A program made the position numbers and the translations under genes. DNA of 14,319 bases from Prevotella sp. UBA4376 (GTDB lineage: Bacteria > Bacteroidota > Bacteroidia > Bacteroidales > Bacteroidaceae), in NCBI GenBank assembly GCA_002391185.1, contig DGRY01000098.1:1-14319 (forward strand). Reading direction: 5' to 3'. The notes below the pieces were generated by a model. That model was not told the DNA's origin and made no database searches. It saw only the letters and a program-made list of their open reading frames with translations. Of this stretch, positions 14,300 to 14,319 are shown in pieces. Each line of letters opens with the position of its first letter. The first letter of the stretch is position 1.

Positions 14300-14319
14300 C
14301 TCATTTTTTTTCTATTAGC

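Overview
The window looks like chromosomal DNA of a Bacteroidales bacterium, most likely a Prevotellaceae member. Four things suggest this: AT-rich intergenic DNA; repeated matches to the Bacteroidota promoter -7 box TAnnTTTG, two of them with a TTG 19-20 bases upstream; genes without evident strong Shine-Dalgarno sites; and a secreted protease ending in a type IX secretion-like tail. The assignment rests on sequence style and family content, not on a database match.

Left part (1-6525, all minus strand). manC and a truncated gmd form a GDP-mannose to GDP-4-keto-6-deoxymannose (GDP-fucose precursor) unit. Upstream of it is a 556-base gene-free stretch with several hairpins. Next come xylulokinase (xylB) behind a small predicted winged-helix protein, then a separately transcribed DUF2582 winged-helix protein with a histone-H1-like Lys/Ala tail, then aspS. 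Clear hairpin terminators follow xylB and the DUF2582 gene.

Middle part (6526-9617, plus strand). A compact divergent promoter region separates aspS from a plus-strand pair: an exported DUF1573 protein and an EFR1-like flavodoxin/2[4Fe-4S] protein 16 bases later. A short repeat cluster follows (four 7-base repeats, a 6-bp hairpin, two more 7-base repeats), then a secreted M6-family metalloprotease with a probable type IX secretion C-terminal domain.

Right part (9632-14319, minus strand). In transcription order: a membrane protein with an N-terminal GYF_2 domain, the tRNA-modifying enzyme MtaB (overlapping stop/start TAATG), a family 2 glycosyltransferase with a GTG start, and a WzxE-like polysaccharide flippase that converges on the protease gene.

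Themes: surface glycan precursors and assembly (manC, gmd, GT2, flippase), translation (aspS, mtaB), sugar catabolism (xylB), and envelope or redox proteins of uncertain role. I see no prophage, insertion sequence, CRISPR array, tRNA or rRNA, and no convincing defence or otherwise new multi-gene system. The best leads are small: the H1-like DUF2582 protein, the xylB-linked winged-helix protein, the DUF1573-EFR1 pair, the FNR-like palindrome and the intergenic repeats.
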